Below, in pieces: positions 8,685 to 16,789 of a DNA stretch of 64,000 bases. Made by a program: the position numbers and the translations under genes. Origin of the DNA: Lentiprolixibacter aurantiacus (GTDB taxonomy: Bacteria; Bacteroidota; Bacteroidia; Flavobacteriales; Flavobacteriaceae); contig NZ_JAPFQP010000004.1 in assembly GCF_026241225.1 (NCBI RefSeq), positions 372,001-436,000 on the forward strand. Direction: 5' to 3'. Positions within the stretch are counted from its first letter, which is position 1, and each line of letters starts with the position of its first letter. The notes beneath the pieces are model-generated. The model was not told where the DNA came from. It saw only the letters and a program-made list of their open reading frames with translations, and searched no databases.

Positions 8685-10871
8685 CTACTTGATAAACAGC
8701 AACTCCCTGTATTTCACAAGTGGCCAGGCGGCGTCGTCTACCAGGCGTTCCAGCTTGTCGCTGTGTTTCCTGATCTCTTCAAAATAGGGTTTTACATCTT
8801 CACAGTACGAGAAAGCCTTTTTATGGATATCCTTCATGGCATTGGCCTTCTTGCGTGCCTCAACCATTGCATCCGTGTTCTTTTTCAACTGCTCCAGGTG
8901 TTCTGAGATCTGCTCAATAAGGTTCAGCGGACCATCGGTAAAGCTTTTATGCGCAGCACCATAAATCTCCTTGAGCCCAAGTACATTCCTGATAAGGGTG
9001 TTCTGATAGGCAACCGTTGCCGGAATGATATAGCTGTATACCAGTTCATTGAAAACCCGCCCTTCTATCTGAGTCTGCAAAATGTATGTGTCCAGTTCTA
9101 CTTCCTGCCGCGCCTTTACCTCCGTTTCACTCATGACATCCATGGACCTGAACAAGTCCAATGTCTCTTTGGAGCTCATAACCTTCAATGCTTCCGGGGT
9201 ACTGGCATTATTACTCAGCTTCCTCCTTTTGGCCTCTGCCTTCCACTCAGCGCTGTACCCATCCCCCTCAAAGCGAATGCGCTTGGACGATTTGATATAC
9301 TCCCGAAGTACATTAAATATGGCCTCATCCTTTTTCAGTTTTTTGCTGGCGATAAGACCATCCACTTCTTTTTTGAATTCCTGAAGCTGTTTGGCAACAA
9401 TGGTGTTCAAAACCGTCATGGGTTTGGCACAATTGGTACGGGAACCCACGGCACGTAATTCAAATTTATTGCCGGTAAAGGCAAAGGGGCTGGTCCTGTT
9501 CCTGTCCGTGTTATCCAGAAGAATTTCCGGGATCTTACCCACTACATTGAGCTTGAGTTCGGTTTTCTCCTCCGGTGAAAGTTTGCCCTGGGATACCCCT
9601 TCCAGTTCATCCAGCACATCATTGAGCTGCTTGCCAATAAATATGGACAATATGGCTGGTGGCGCTTCATTGGCCCCCAGGCGCAAATCATTGCTTGCCG
9701 AAGCAATTGAGGACCGCAATAGTTCTTCATAGGTATCCACAGCCTTGATTGTATTCACAAAAAAAGTGAGAAACTGCAGGTTTTTCATCGGGGTGGTCCC
9801 CGGGCTCAGAAGGTTTACCCCGGTATCTGTGGCCAGGGACCAGTTGTTGTGCTTCCCGGAGCCATTTATCTTTGCGAAGGGTTTTTCGTGGAACAATACT
9901 TTGAAGTGGTGTTTCTGGGCCACCTTCTCCATAATATCCATCAGCAGCAGGTTGTGGTCTACAGACAGGTTGGCTTCTTCAAAAACCGGGGCCAGTTCAA
10001 ACTGGTTGGGCGCCACTTCGTTATGCCGGGTTTTAACCGGAATACCAAGTTTAACACACTCAGTTTCCAGCTCTTTCATGAATTGGAGTGCCCGTTGCGG
10101 GATTACCCCGAAATAGTGGTCGTCCAGTTGCTGGCCTTTGGCTGCATCCTGCCCCACAAGCGTGCGTCCTGCCATAACGATATCCGGTCGGGCATTAGCC
10201 AGCGCCTCATCTACAAGGAAATACTCCTGTTCCCAACCCAGGGTAGCCAGGACCTTGGAAACATTCTTATCAAAATAACGAGCTACGGCCGTAGCAGCCT
10301 CATCAACGGCGTGAAGGGCCCTTAATAACGGGGCTTTGTTATCGAGGGCCTCTCCCGTATAAGAAACAAATATGGTTGGGATGCATAAGGTAGTACCGTA
10401 AATAAATGCAGGAGAAGTAGGGTCCCATGCCGTGTAGCCACGAGCTTCAAATGTGTTGCGTATTCCTCCGCTTGGAAAACTGGAAGCATCAGGTTCCTGC
10501 TGGACCAGCTGACCACCACCAAATTTCTCCAGCGCCCGGCCATCGGCCATCAGATCAAAAAAGGCGTCGTGCTTTTCTGCTGTGGCCCCGGTTAGGGGTT
10601 GAAACCAGTGGGTGTAATGCGTAGCCCCCATGCTCATCGCCCAGGCCTTCATGGCCTCGGCTATCTGATCGGCCATGCGCCGGTCTATTTTCGAACCTGA
10701 AGATATGGCAGCATTGACACTATTGAGAGCATCACGGGTCAGATATTGTTGCATACGATCCTGACCAAAAACATGGGTACCGAAAATTTCAGATCGCCCT
10801 CCGGTATTCTCCACATTAATAGTAGCCCGGTTCATACTTTGCTTTATCGCTTCCTTGCGCATATTGGACAT
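8685..10871 (-). CDS. glnN: Glutamine synthetase type III
   Basis: This 728-residue enzyme makes glutamine from glutamate, ammonia and ATP. Type III synthetases are large and typical of Bacteroidota and cyanobacteria. Diagnostic motifs are NEVAPNQFELAPVFEE, KINGSGKHNNWSL and NRTSPFAFTGNKFELR, in that order around residues 280-470. An open frame extends to 10913, but ATG 10869-10871 (MSNMRKEAI) gives the usual family length of about 729 and was chosen. It is divergent from the type II gene at 11082, with about 210 bp between the starts that hold repeated ACCCC boxes, suggesting joint nitrogen control. No adenylylation site of the type I sort is expected. Confidence 0.95.
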   Translation of the reverse strand: MSNMRKEAIKQSMNRATINVENTGGRSEIFGTHVFGQDRMQQYLTRDALNSVNAAISSGSKIDRRMADQIAEAMKAWAMSMGATHYTHWFQPLTGATAEKHDAFFDLMADGRALEKFGGGQLVQQEPDASSFPSGGIRNTFEARGYTAWDPTSPAFIYGTTLCIPTIFVSYTGEALDNKAPLLRALHAVDEAATAVARYFDKNVSKVLATLGWEQEYFLVDEALANARPDIVMAGRTLVGQDAAKGQQLDDHYFGVIPQRALQFMKELETECVKLGIPVKTRHNEVAPNQFELAPVFEEANLSVDHNLLLMDIMEKVAQKHHFKVLFHEKPFAKINGSGKHNNWSLATDTGVNLLSPGTTPMKNLQFLTFFVNTIKAVDTYEELLRSSIASASNDLRLGANEAPPAILSIFIGKQLNDVLDELEGVSQGKLSPEEKTELKLNVVGKIPEILLDNTDRNRTSPFAFTGNKFELRAVGSRTNCAKPMTVLNTIVAKQLQEFKKEVDGLIASKKLKKDEAIFNVLREYIKSSKRIRFEGDGYSAEWKAEAKRRKLSNNASTPEALKVMSSKETLDLFRSMDVMSETEVKARQEVELDTYILQTQIEGRVFNELVYSYIIPATVAYQNTLIRNVLGLKEIYGAAHKSFTDGPLNLIEQISEHLEQLKKNTDAMVEARKKANAMKDIHKKAFSYCEDVKPYFEEIRKHSDKLERLVDDAAWPLVKYRELLFIK

Positions 10872-10952
10872 GTTTATAGGTGTTATCCGCTGTATTCGGG
10901 CTAAATTACACATTTAACAGTAATTGCAGAAAAAAATGAGTTTTAAACAAAA

Positions 10953-11013
10953 TACCCCTTAAAAAATAGGGGTGTTAATAATTATGTCGATTTTTTTAAT
11001 ATTTACCCCCTTA
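10953..11013. promoter_or_regulatory. Repeated ACCCC boxes between the two glutamine synthetase genes
   Basis: ACCCCT at 10954-10959 and AGGGGT at 10968-10973 form a 6-bp inverted repeat with an 8-bp AT spacer. A third, direct copy TACCCCCTTA is at 11004-11013, compared with TACCCCTTA at 10953-10961. In an otherwise very AT-rich divergent promoter region these stand out and could be operator sites. No known regulator is assigned. Confidence 0.45.
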
Positions 11014-11041
11014 TAAATTAAACGTATATGAAGAATTATCA

Positions 11042-11049
11042 TATTTTTG
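11042..11049 (+). promoter_or_regulatory. -7 box of the type II glutamine synthetase gene
   Basis: TATTTTTG fits TAnnTTTG and ends 32 bp before the ATG at 11082. A TTA rather than TTG sits 21 bp upstream at 11018-11020. Confidence 0.5.
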
Positions 11050-11081
11050 ACGGTCAGTAATTTTTAAAAATCCATGGTATT

Positions 11082-12107
11082 ATGAGTAAGATTAAATTAG
11101 AGTATATCTGGTTGGACGGGCATGAGCCCACCCAGGAACTGCGTAGCAAAACGAAAATCCTGGACGACTTTGATGGTAAGCTGGAAAGTTGCCCAATGTG
11201 GTCATTTGATGGTAGTTCTACAGAGCAGGCAGAAGGAAATTCTTCTGACTGTTTATTGAAACCTGTAGCTATTTATCCTGATCCGGATCGCTTAGATGGC
11301 TTTCTGGTAATGTGCGAGGTATTAAACGCAGACGGAACTCCACACGAATCTAATCACAGGGCTAAAATTGACGATGACGACAACGATTTCTGGTTTGGGT
11401 TCGAACAGGAATACTTCCTGATGGATACTCAGACTGATCTGCCTTTAGGTTTCCCCAGAGGAGGTTTCCCAGGGCCACAAGGTAAGTACTACTGTTCCGT
11501 AGGTGGACGATACACCTGGGGACGAGATTTTGTAGAAGAGCACCTGGATACCTGCCTGGCCGCCGGACTTAACATTGAAGGTATCAACCAGGAGGTTGCA
11601 CCAGGACAGTGGGAATTCCAGAATTTCGCCAAAGGAGCCAAGAAGGCCGGTGATGAATTATGGGTTGCGCGTTACCTGCTCAACAGAATAACTGAAAAAT
11701 ACGGATACTATATTGAATTGCACCCAAAACCTGTTAAGGGCGACTGGAACGGAAGTGGTATGCACGCCAACTTCTCTAACGGCACCTTGCGAAATGCAGG
11801 TAGCAAAGAAGTATATGAATCCATTTGCGAGGCTTTCCGTCCCGTGGCTGATGACCATATTGACGTGTACGGAGCCTTTAACGATGAGCGTCTTACTGGT
11901 TTGCACGAAACCCAGTCTATCCATGAGTTCTCTTATGGAGTGTCTGACCGCGGGGCTTCTATCCGAATCCCTATCGCCACAGTAGAAAGTGGATGGAAAG
12001 GATGGCTGGAAGACAGGAGGCCTGCTTCAAACGCAGATCCTTACAAAGTAGCCGGAAGGATCATCAAAACTGTAAAATCCGCTAAGGTTGAATCTGTAGC
12101 AGGATAG
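11082..12107 (+). CDS. glnA: Glutamine synthetase type II (eukaryote-like)
   Basis: At 341 residues this is far shorter than bacterial type I (about 470) and matches the eukaryote-like type II class. It has WSFDGSSTEQAEG near residue 41, EVAPGQWEFQ near 170 and KGDWNGSGMHANFS near 222, which form the metal, ammonia and glutamate sites. It makes glutamine in the cytoplasm. The gene is divergent from the type III synthetase and is followed by a very strong terminator, so it is monocistronic. Having both classes side by side suggests different affinity or regulation, but the sequence does not say which is dominant. The coding sequence keeps an older A/T-ending codon style that looks a little different from neighbours. 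Confidence 0.95.
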   Translation: MSKIKLEYIWLDGHEPTQELRSKTKILDDFDGKLESCPMWSFDGSSTEQAEGNSSDCLLKPVAIYPDPDRLDGFLVMCEVLNADGTPHESNHRAKIDDDDNDFWFGFEQEYFLMDTQTDLPLGFPRGGFPGPQGKYYCSVGGRYTWGRDFVEEHLDTCLAAGLNIEGINQEVAPGQWEFQNFAKGAKKAGDELWVARYLLNRITEKYGYYIELHPKPVKGDWNGSGMHANFSNGTLRNAGSKEVYESICEAFRPVADDHIDVYGAFNDERLTGLHETQSIHEFSYGVSDRGASIRIPIATVESGWKGWLEDRRPASNADPYKVAGRIIKTVKSAKVESVAG

Positions 12108-12131
12108 TTTATAATTGAAATCAATTGGTTA

Positions 12132-12164
12132 AACACCTTTGCGTTTCGCAAAGGTGTTTTTTTA
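12132..12164 (+). terminator. Strong intrinsic terminator after the type II glutamine synthetase gene
   Basis: A 12-bp perfect stem (AACACCTTTGCG / CGCAAAGGTGTT) with a TTT loop, followed by a run of T. The T run overlaps the stop codon of the convergent antiporter gene. Confidence 0.93.
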
Positions 12165-13100
12165 TGTCAGCGCGAGATATACAAAGCTTCCATAGAGCAA
12201 AATCAGGATAATCCCATGCTTCCAGTCCAGGCGCATGGGCCTCGGCAGAAACACCAATGGAAAGATCAGGAATGATATGCCCAGCATCCAGAAAATATCG
12301 CTGGAGAGCAACTGGGTATCCCGGACGGGGATGGGAGTGATAATTGCAGTGATGCCCAGTACAGCCAGCAGGTTGAAAACATTGGATCCGATCAGGTTTC
12401 CCACGGAAATGGCTTTTTCCTTTTTGACTACCGCCACAACGGAAGCTGCCAATTCCGGTATGCTTGTGCCCACAGAAACCACCGTGATACCAACGATCCG
12501 TTCACTCACCTGAAAGTACTCGGCCATATCCACAGCTCCCCGGATCAGCATTTCAGAACCCGCCCAAAGGGCAATGGCTCCGAGTCCAAGGAAAAGCACA
12601 GACAGGTATAATGGCAGGGGTTTATCATCCTCGGGCAAATCATCCACAACCGCTATTTTTTGAAAACGGAGGAGGTATACCAGGAAGACGAAGAGCAATG
12701 CAAACATGATAATCCCTTCATGTCTTTCCAGTAAACGGTCAAAATAAACAAAGCCCACAAACAATGCAGAGGCAAACATCATCATGGGCCAGTCTGTTAT
12801 ATAGAAACTCTTGCGTACCTCGATCTTACTCAGGATAACAATTATTGCCAGTACCAGTCCGAGGTTGGCAATATTGGAACCCACAACATTCCCAAGGGCA
12901 AGGTCAGGGAAACCGTCAAGAGCAGCATTTACACTTACAATAAGTTCCGGAGCCGAAGTAGCAAAAGACACCACTGTCATCCCGATAATAATCTTCGGGA
13001 TGTATAGACGTAGTGAAAAGGCCACAGCAGCTTTTAATAACCAGTGCCCGCCTAATACGAGCAAGGTTAATCCGCCAGCTATTAGTATGAGGTTGAGCAT
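12162..13100 (-). CDS. Calcium/sodium antiporter, CaCA family (YrbG-like)
   Basis: This 312-residue polytopic inner-membrane protein has two inverted alpha repeats, as in Ca2+/cation antiporters. Repeat 1 has VVSFATSAPELIVS and GNVVGSNIANLG. Repeat 2 has VVSVGTSIPELAAS and GNLIGSNVFNLL. The acidic residue after each TS-x-PE and the GN-x-x-GSN motifs line the cation pathway. About ten transmembrane helices can be read. By family it exchanges Na+ (perhaps with K+) for Ca2+, but the exact ions are not shown. The ATG start at 13098-13100 is followed directly by a hydrophobic helix. It is a lone gene, convergent with the glutamine synthetase gene. Confidence 0.9.
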   Translation of the reverse strand: MLNLILIAGGLTLLVLGGHWLLKAAVAFSLRLYIPKIIIGMTVVSFATSAPELIVSVNAALDGFPDLALGNVVGSNIANLGLVLAIIVILSKIEVRKSFYITDWPMMMFASALFVGFVYFDRLLERHEGIIMFALLFVFLVYLLRFQKIAVVDDLPEDDKPLPLYLSVLFLGLGAIALWAGSEMLIRGAVDMAEYFQVSERIVGITVVSVGTSIPELAASVVAVVKKEKAISVGNLIGSNVFNLLAVLGITAIITPIPVRDTQLLSSDIFWMLGISFLIFPLVFLPRPMRLDWKHGIILILLYGSFVYLALT

Positions 13101-13207
13101 AGCTTGGTTTTATACAAAGATACGGCAGTAGGCAACGCCGTGGCAATGAGATTCTCTATTTATTGTAATACCAACCCCAATGATCTAAATGCTAAAATTT
13201 GTTAAAT

Positions 13208-13252
13208 AACTATATTTATAGTTGGACAACTAATTTTTTAGTAATATGTTTG
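13208..13252 (+). promoter_or_regulatory. Promoter with overlapping palindromes, blaI-like operon
   Basis: A -33 TTG at 13222-13224 and a perfect -7 TATGTTTG at 13245-13252 are 20 bp apart. Two palindromes overlap them: AACTATA-TT-TATAGTT at 13208-13223, covering the -33 box, and ACTAA-TTTT-TTAGT at 13229-13242, filling the spacer. GTTGGACAAC (13221-13230) bridges them. The half-sites share the core ACTA. A BlaI-type repressor encoded just downstream is the natural candidate to bind here and repress its own operon. Confidence 0.75.
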
Positions 13253-13268
13253 ACCAAAGATCAGGAAC

Positions 13269-13628
13269 ATGCAAAAACTCACCAATAAGGAAGAGGAAGT
13301 AATGAAGGTTTTGTGGCGATTGGAAAAGGCCTTCGTCAAGGAAATCCTAGCCGAGATTGAGGGGTCTAAACCCCATTACAATACTCTGTCTACCATAGTA
13401 AGGAACCTGGAAGAAAAGCACTATGTGGGGCATGAGGCATTCGGGCATACCCACAGGTACTATCCACTGGTATCCAAGGAAGCTTACCGGAAACAATTCG
13501 TTAGCAAATCCCTGGCGGACTTCTATGACAACTCCTACAAGAGCATGGTATCGTTTTTCGCTAAAGAGGAAAAGATCTCCGTAGACGAACTCAAAGAAAT
13601 CATCAACCTAATAGAAAAGAATAAATAA
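13269..13628 (+). CDS. BlaI/MecI/CopY-family transcriptional repressor
   Basis: This 119-residue protein has the winged-helix repressor fold of the BlaI family. The N-terminus LTNKEEEVMKVLWRLEKAFV is typical, followed by EI, the recognition helix region (HYNTLSTIVRNLEEKHYV) and a wing (GHTHRYYPLVS). The C-terminal half, rich in charged residues, would dimerise. It is the first gene of an operon whose second gene is an M56 membrane peptidase, overlapping by one base (TAATG). The usual family scheme is that the sensor peptidase leads to cleavage of the repressor. The start ATG lies 17 bp after a -7 box, so the mRNA leader is only about 10 nt. The signal sensed is unlikely to be a beta-lactam alone, because no beta-lactamase is nearby. 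Confidence 0.92.
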   Translation: MQKLTNKEEEVMKVLWRLEKAFVKEILAEIEGSKPHYNTLSTIVRNLEEKHYVGHEAFGHTHRYYPLVSKEAYRKQFVSKSLADFYDNSYKSMVSFFAKEEKISVDELKEIINLIEKNK

Positions 13629-15370
13629 TGGAGGCTGTATTCATATATTTCCTTAAAGCTTCTGGTATACTGGCCATTTTTTGGGGCGTTTACCACCTCT
13701 TTTTGAAAAAGGAGACTTTTTTCGAAGCCAACCGGCACTTTTTACTGGCTGGTATACTGGCTGCCTTTACTTTTCCCTTTCTTAAGATCACCCGGTATGT
13801 GACTGTGGAAAGTAGTGCCCTGCCCGACTTTAGCGGGGTCCCTGTTATTCAAAACAGTGAGGTAGCATCTGCCTCCATTCCCTGGGAGATGGTAATGCTG
13901 GGCATTTATGGGCTGGGAGTACTGTTTCTTTTGGTGAAGTTCTTGTTTCAGTTACTTTCCCTGCGAAAACTTATGCTAAAACACCGAATAAAGAGATGTG
14001 GCGCATTCAAACTTGTGGAAACAGATCAGGACCTGGCTCCCTTTTCATTTTTCAACTATATTTTCTACAATCCCAGGCAGTTTTCAAAAGATGAACTGGA
14101 GGCCATAAGACAGCATGAAGAGGCCCATTGTGCTCAAAAACATTCCATAGATGTACTATTAGCCCACCTGCTTACTATTGCCCTGTGGATGAATCCGCTC
14201 AGCTGGTTGTACAGAAAGAATATTCAGCAAAACCTGGAGTTCCTGGCCGATTTCAGTGCCGTGAACCGCACCCGATCTAAGAAAAGTTATCAATACGCCT
14301 TGCTCAAGGTATCATCCAATCCAATACAAACACCAATAACTAATAATTTCTATAATTCATTAATCAAAAAACGAATAGTCATGTTACACAAATCCAGATC
14401 AAATCAACTAAGTGCTTATAAATTTGCCCTTGTAATTCCCATGCTGGCAGCCTTTGTATTTGCCTTCAACACCAAGGTTGTAGCCCAAAAGGAAGAGGTC
14501 ATTATTGTACAGGAAGTACAGAAAATCAAATTGTTAATTGACAAGGATTATACCCAGGACCAGATGGATAAGGATATTGCTTTCATGAAAGAACGCAATA
14601 TTACCCTCAAATTCAAAGGAGTTAAACGCAATTCAGCCGGGGAGATCACTGCAATTACGGCTACCTATAAAACCGATAAGGGGCAGAGCGGGAGCTACAG
14701 CCTTAACGGTGATGAACCCATAGCCCCATTTGCCTTTCAGATAGACGGAGATGCGGATAATCAGACCCTCGGTTTCTATGCACACTCCGGCAAGCATAAG
14801 GCACATTCCATTGGCAGCAACATGACCAAGAAGATCATTGTTGAAGTAGATGATGATGACCTACATGAAGGAAAGCACAAAAAGCACAAGGTAGTTCGCC
14901 TAAATAGTGGCGATAAGGATGTGCATACCTGGGTGCATAGCGGGGATGGAGAAGCAAAGGAAATCCGTGTTGAAATTAAAGATGGGAAAAAAGTGGTTTT
15001 TGTAGACGGTAAAGAAGTAAGCGAAGACGAACTCGGACTTATTAAAGGCAAAGGACAGAAGATTAAAATAAAGAAATTGAAAAAAGGTGAAGGCGAGAAT
15101 GTCTTTATTATTAAGGATTCCGATGAAGACCATGATATAGAGGTTATTGAAAAAGAAGGCAATGGTTTCTTCTTCGTGGATAGCGGAAAAGGTGAAGAAC
15201 CCCTTTTCATTGTAGATGGTAAAGAAATGGATCGGGCTGAGTTTAAATCCAATTTGAGCCCAAATCAAATTGAAAAGGTAGAAGTACTCAAAGGAGACAA
15301 AGCAACAGAAAAGTATGGGGATAAAGCCAGGGACGGAGTGATTGTCATAACAACCAAAAAAGGCAATTAA
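13628..15370 (+). CDS. M56-family membrane metallopeptidase (BlaR1-like) with C-terminal TonB-plug-like domain
   Basis: The 580-residue protein starts with several transmembrane helices (about residues 7-25, 37-55, 88-110). The zinc motif HEEAH is at residues 163-167, facing the cytoplasm in this family, and a further helix at about 262-281 ends in VVAQ. The remaining 300 residues should be periplasmic and very rich in Lys, Asp and Glu. They contain no penicillin-binding domain, unlike true BlaR1. The last 60 residues (PLFIVDGKEM ... VEVLKGDKATEKYG ... GVIVITTKK) match the plug domain of SusC/TonB-dependent receptors. That ending occurs in a number of Bacteroidota M56 proteins. By family it should sense an envelope signal and inactivate the BlaI-like repressor. 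Translational coupling to blaI is indicated by a one-base overlap. Confidence 0.88.
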   Translation: MEAVFIYFLKASGILAIFWGVYHLFLKKETFFEANRHFLLAGILAAFTFPFLKITRYVTVESSALPDFSGVPVIQNSEVASASIPWEMVMLGIYGLGVLFLLVKFLFQLLSLRKLMLKHRIKRCGAFKLVETDQDLAPFSFFNYIFYNPRQFSKDELEAIRQHEEAHCAQKHSIDVLLAHLLTIALWMNPLSWLYRKNIQQNLEFLADFSAVNRTRSKKSYQYALLKVSSNPIQTPITNNFYNSLIKKRIVMLHKSRSNQLSAYKFALVIPMLAAFVFAFNTKVVAQKEEVIIVQEVQKIKLLIDKDYTQDQMDKDIAFMKERNITLKFKGVKRNSAGEITAITATYKTDKGQSGSYSLNGDEPIAPFAFQIDGDADNQTLGFYAHSGKHKAHSIGSNMTKKIIVEVDDDDLHEGKHKKHKVVRLNSGDKDVHTWVHSGDGEAKEIRVEIKDGKKVVFVDGKEVSEDELGLIKGKGQKIKIKKLKKGEGENVFIIKDSDEDHDIEVIEKEGNGFFFVDSGKGEEPLFIVDGKEMDRAEFKSNLSPNQIEKVEVLKGDKATEKYGDKARDGVIVITTKKGN

Positions 15371-15413
15371 TATAACCTTCAATAACCGACCTTACCCATT
15401 AATAAACATTACA

Positions 15414-15444
15414 AATGCCGCCCTTGTCGAGGGCGGCATTTTTA
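15414..15444 (+). terminator. Intrinsic terminator of the blaI-M56 operon
   Basis: An 11-bp perfect stem AATGCCGCCCT / AGGGCGGCATT with loop TGTCG, followed by TTTT. Confidence 0.92.
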
Positions 15445-15751
15445 TTATTGAAAGATGGATTGGCAAAAAAATGCCCGATTTAAGTGATTTTCCCCCTTGG
15501 TTTTTGAAAAATGCCTTAAAAACCCCCTACAAATATTATATATCGTAATCCTTAAGTTAATATATTATAACATTTTATAACTTTTTACAAGCAACAATGT
15601 TTCATTTTAGTATAATTTATATTTTTTTGCTTACAATATTGTATGTAATTTCATTCTTTTCTTGCAATTTCCTTGCAGGCAACTCCACCCTTCCTATATA
15701 TTCGTCCCAGATTTAATCAAGCAATACACAAACAACGAAAATAAAGTTCCC
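15445..15751. other. AT-rich non-coding stretch
   Basis: Apart from long A and T runs, I see no ORF, repeat or RNA signature in these roughly 300 bases. It separates the M56 operon terminator from two very small ORFs. A curved upstream promoter region is possible, but nothing specific can be supported. Confidence 0.5.
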
Positions 15752-15814
15752 ATGATAACGCTCGCAAAACTTCTGCTACACGCCATATTAGTTATTATCC
15801 TTATCGCATTATAA
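15752..15814 (+). CDS. Possible 20-residue hydrophobic micro-peptide
   Basis: An ATG at 15752 opens 20 codons of an almost wholly aliphatic peptide, starting MITLAKLL and ending ILIAL, then TAA at 15812-15814. Such peptides can be membrane-inserting toxins or regulators, but this one is short enough to be chance. The purine stretch upstream (AACGAAAATAAAG) could act as a ribosome site. No antitoxin-like RNA was identified. Confidence 0.2.
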   Translation: MITLAKLLLHAILVIILIAL

Positions 15815-15883
15815 ATATTGCAAAGAGGGCTTCATCTTATTTGTATTTGATACTTATCTTTACAAGCCTCAACCAACCTATAG

Positions 15884-16036
15884 ATGAAGTCTTTACTTTT
15901 CAGAAGTTTGGCCTGGTTAAACAGGAAGCTGCTCCCCTCCTATTCCAAAAAGGGATTAGACCTTTCCAAAGCAACTAAATTACAGCTGGCTATTATTGGC
16001 TGGCGGTACTATTGCACTACCCGCGCTCTCGATTAA
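15884..16036 (+). CDS. Small basic protein, 50 residues, conserved-looking
   Basis: The ORF runs from ATG 15884 to TAA 16034-16036. It encodes a strongly basic peptide beginning MKSLLFRSLAWLNRKLLPSY, with a core of KKGLDLSKATKLQLAIIGWR. I recall very similar short proteins (about 50 residues, AWLNRKLLPSYSK ... IGWRYY) in flavobacterial genomes, sometimes mislabelled as SsrA-binding protein; this is from memory, not from a search. An amphipathic N-terminal helix and the Lys/Arg content suggest membrane or RNA contact. It has no known function. The stop overlaps the end of the convergent apt gene by 4 bp. An imperfect -7 box TATCTTTA lies at 15855-15862. Confidence 0.6.
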   Translation: MKSLLFRSLAWLNRKLLPSYSKKGLDLSKATKLQLAIIGWRYYCTTRALD

Positions 16037-16545
16037 AAGGCCATTAAGGACTTAGCAGGATAATTTTCCAGCCGTCTCCTGCCATTGAGGAAGTCGAGTT
16101 CCAGCAGAAAGTGGCAGAGGACCACCTCGCCCCCCAGGGATTCTACAAGCTCGCAGGCAGCCCTGGCTGTACCTCCTGTGGCCAGGACATCGTCATGGAT
16201 CAGCACACGGTCTCCCTTGGTTATACTGTCTGAATGTATTTCCAGGGTATCGCTGCCGTATTCCAGAGCGTAGGTCCTGCTAATCTTGTCGGCAGGCAGT
16301 TTGCCTACCTTTCGCACCGGGACAAATCCGGCGCTCAGTTCAAAGGCCAGCAGGGGAGCAAAGAAAAAGCCCCGGCTTTCTATGCCGATTACCTTATCCA
16401 CAGCATTGTTACCCACCATTGCTATCATTGCTTTGGTGGCAGCCTGGAAAGCTCGCTCGTCCTTGAGCAGGGGACTTATATCTTTAAATACAATTCCCTT
16501 TTCCGGAAAATCCTGAATATCCCTGACGTATGTTTTAAAATCCAT
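16033..16545 (-). CDS. apt: Adenine phosphoribosyltransferase
   Basis: Apt salvages adenine with PRPP to AMP in the cytoplasm. The 170-residue length is standard. The PRPP-binding loop VLIHDDVLATGGTARAA is present near residues 117-133, and the N-terminal region FPEKGIVFKDISPLL and GIESRGFFFAPLLA are characteristic of Apt rather than of Hpt or Xpt. The start ATG is at 16543-16545. It is divergent from tRNA-Arg, whose promoter lies at 16562-16592, and its 3' end overlaps a small plus-strand gene by a few bases. No purine riboswitch is visible in the short upstream region. Confidence 0.95.
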   Translation of the reverse strand: MDFKTYVRDIQDFPEKGIVFKDISPLLKDERAFQAATKAMIAMVGNNAVDKVIGIESRGFFFAPLLAFELSAGFVPVRKVGKLPADKISRTYALEYGSDTLEIHSDSITKGDRVLIHDDVLATGGTARAACELVESLGGEVVLCHFLLELDFLNGRRRLENYPAKSLMAF

Positions 16546-16561
16546 TATGAGTCCCCTTATG

Positions 16562-16592
16562 TTGCCTTAAATTTAAAAAAGAAATATATTTG
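16562..16592 (+). promoter_or_regulatory. Promoter of tRNA-Arg
   Basis: TTG at 16562-16564 and TATATTTG at 16585-16592 match the Bacteroidota -33/-7 consensus with a 20-bp spacer. The tRNA starts about 30 bp downstream. Confidence 0.75.
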
Positions 16593-16622
16593 CACCCCAT
16601 TGCAACCAAGCAATGTAGAAAA

Positions 16623-16696
16623 GGCCTCCTAGCTCAACTGAATAGAGCACTTGATTACGGCTCAAGAGGTTACAGGTTTGAATCCTGTGGAGGTCA
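16623..16696 (+). tRNA. tRNA-Arg (anticodon ACG)
   Basis: A complete 74-nt cloverleaf. The acceptor pair GGCCTCC / GGAGGTC has one G-U. The anticodon arm is CTTGA-TTACGGC-TCAAG with ACG, and the T arm is ACAGG-TTTGAAT-CCTGT, with discriminator A. CCA is not encoded. The ACG anticodon is normally edited to ICG to read CGN codons. The 3' terminal 13 nt, plus 10 nt downstream, are repeated at 16890-16912. Confidence 0.97.
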
Positions 16697-16706
16697 CTTA
16701 GGAATG
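16684..16706 (+). repeat. Direct repeat, copy 1: 3' end of tRNA-Arg
   Basis: This 23-bp stretch (the last 13 nt of the tRNA plus 10 nt) matches 16890-16912 at 22 of 23 positions. Duplication of a tRNA 3' end is what integration of mobile DNA leaves at an attachment site. Only 206 bp separate the copies and there is no integrase, so any element is long gone, or this is a local duplication. Confidence 0.7.
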
Positions 16707-16709
16707 AAA

Positions 16710-16737
16710 AGCTCACCGGAAGGTGGGCTTTTTTATT
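16710..16737 (+). terminator. Intrinsic terminator of tRNA-Arg
   Basis: AGCTCACC, loop GGAA, GGTGGGCT (one T-G wobble) followed by TTTTTTATTT, 13 bp past the tRNA end. Confidence 0.85.
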
Positions 16738-16789
16738 TGAATGAGATTCGAGCTTGCTCGGATATCGAAGTGAAAATAAAAAAGCAACC

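Noticed and set aside
14776-15252. 158-codon minus-strand ORF within the M56 gene
   Set aside because: It is a Ser-rich mirror of Lys/Glu/Asp-rich coding in the true gene.
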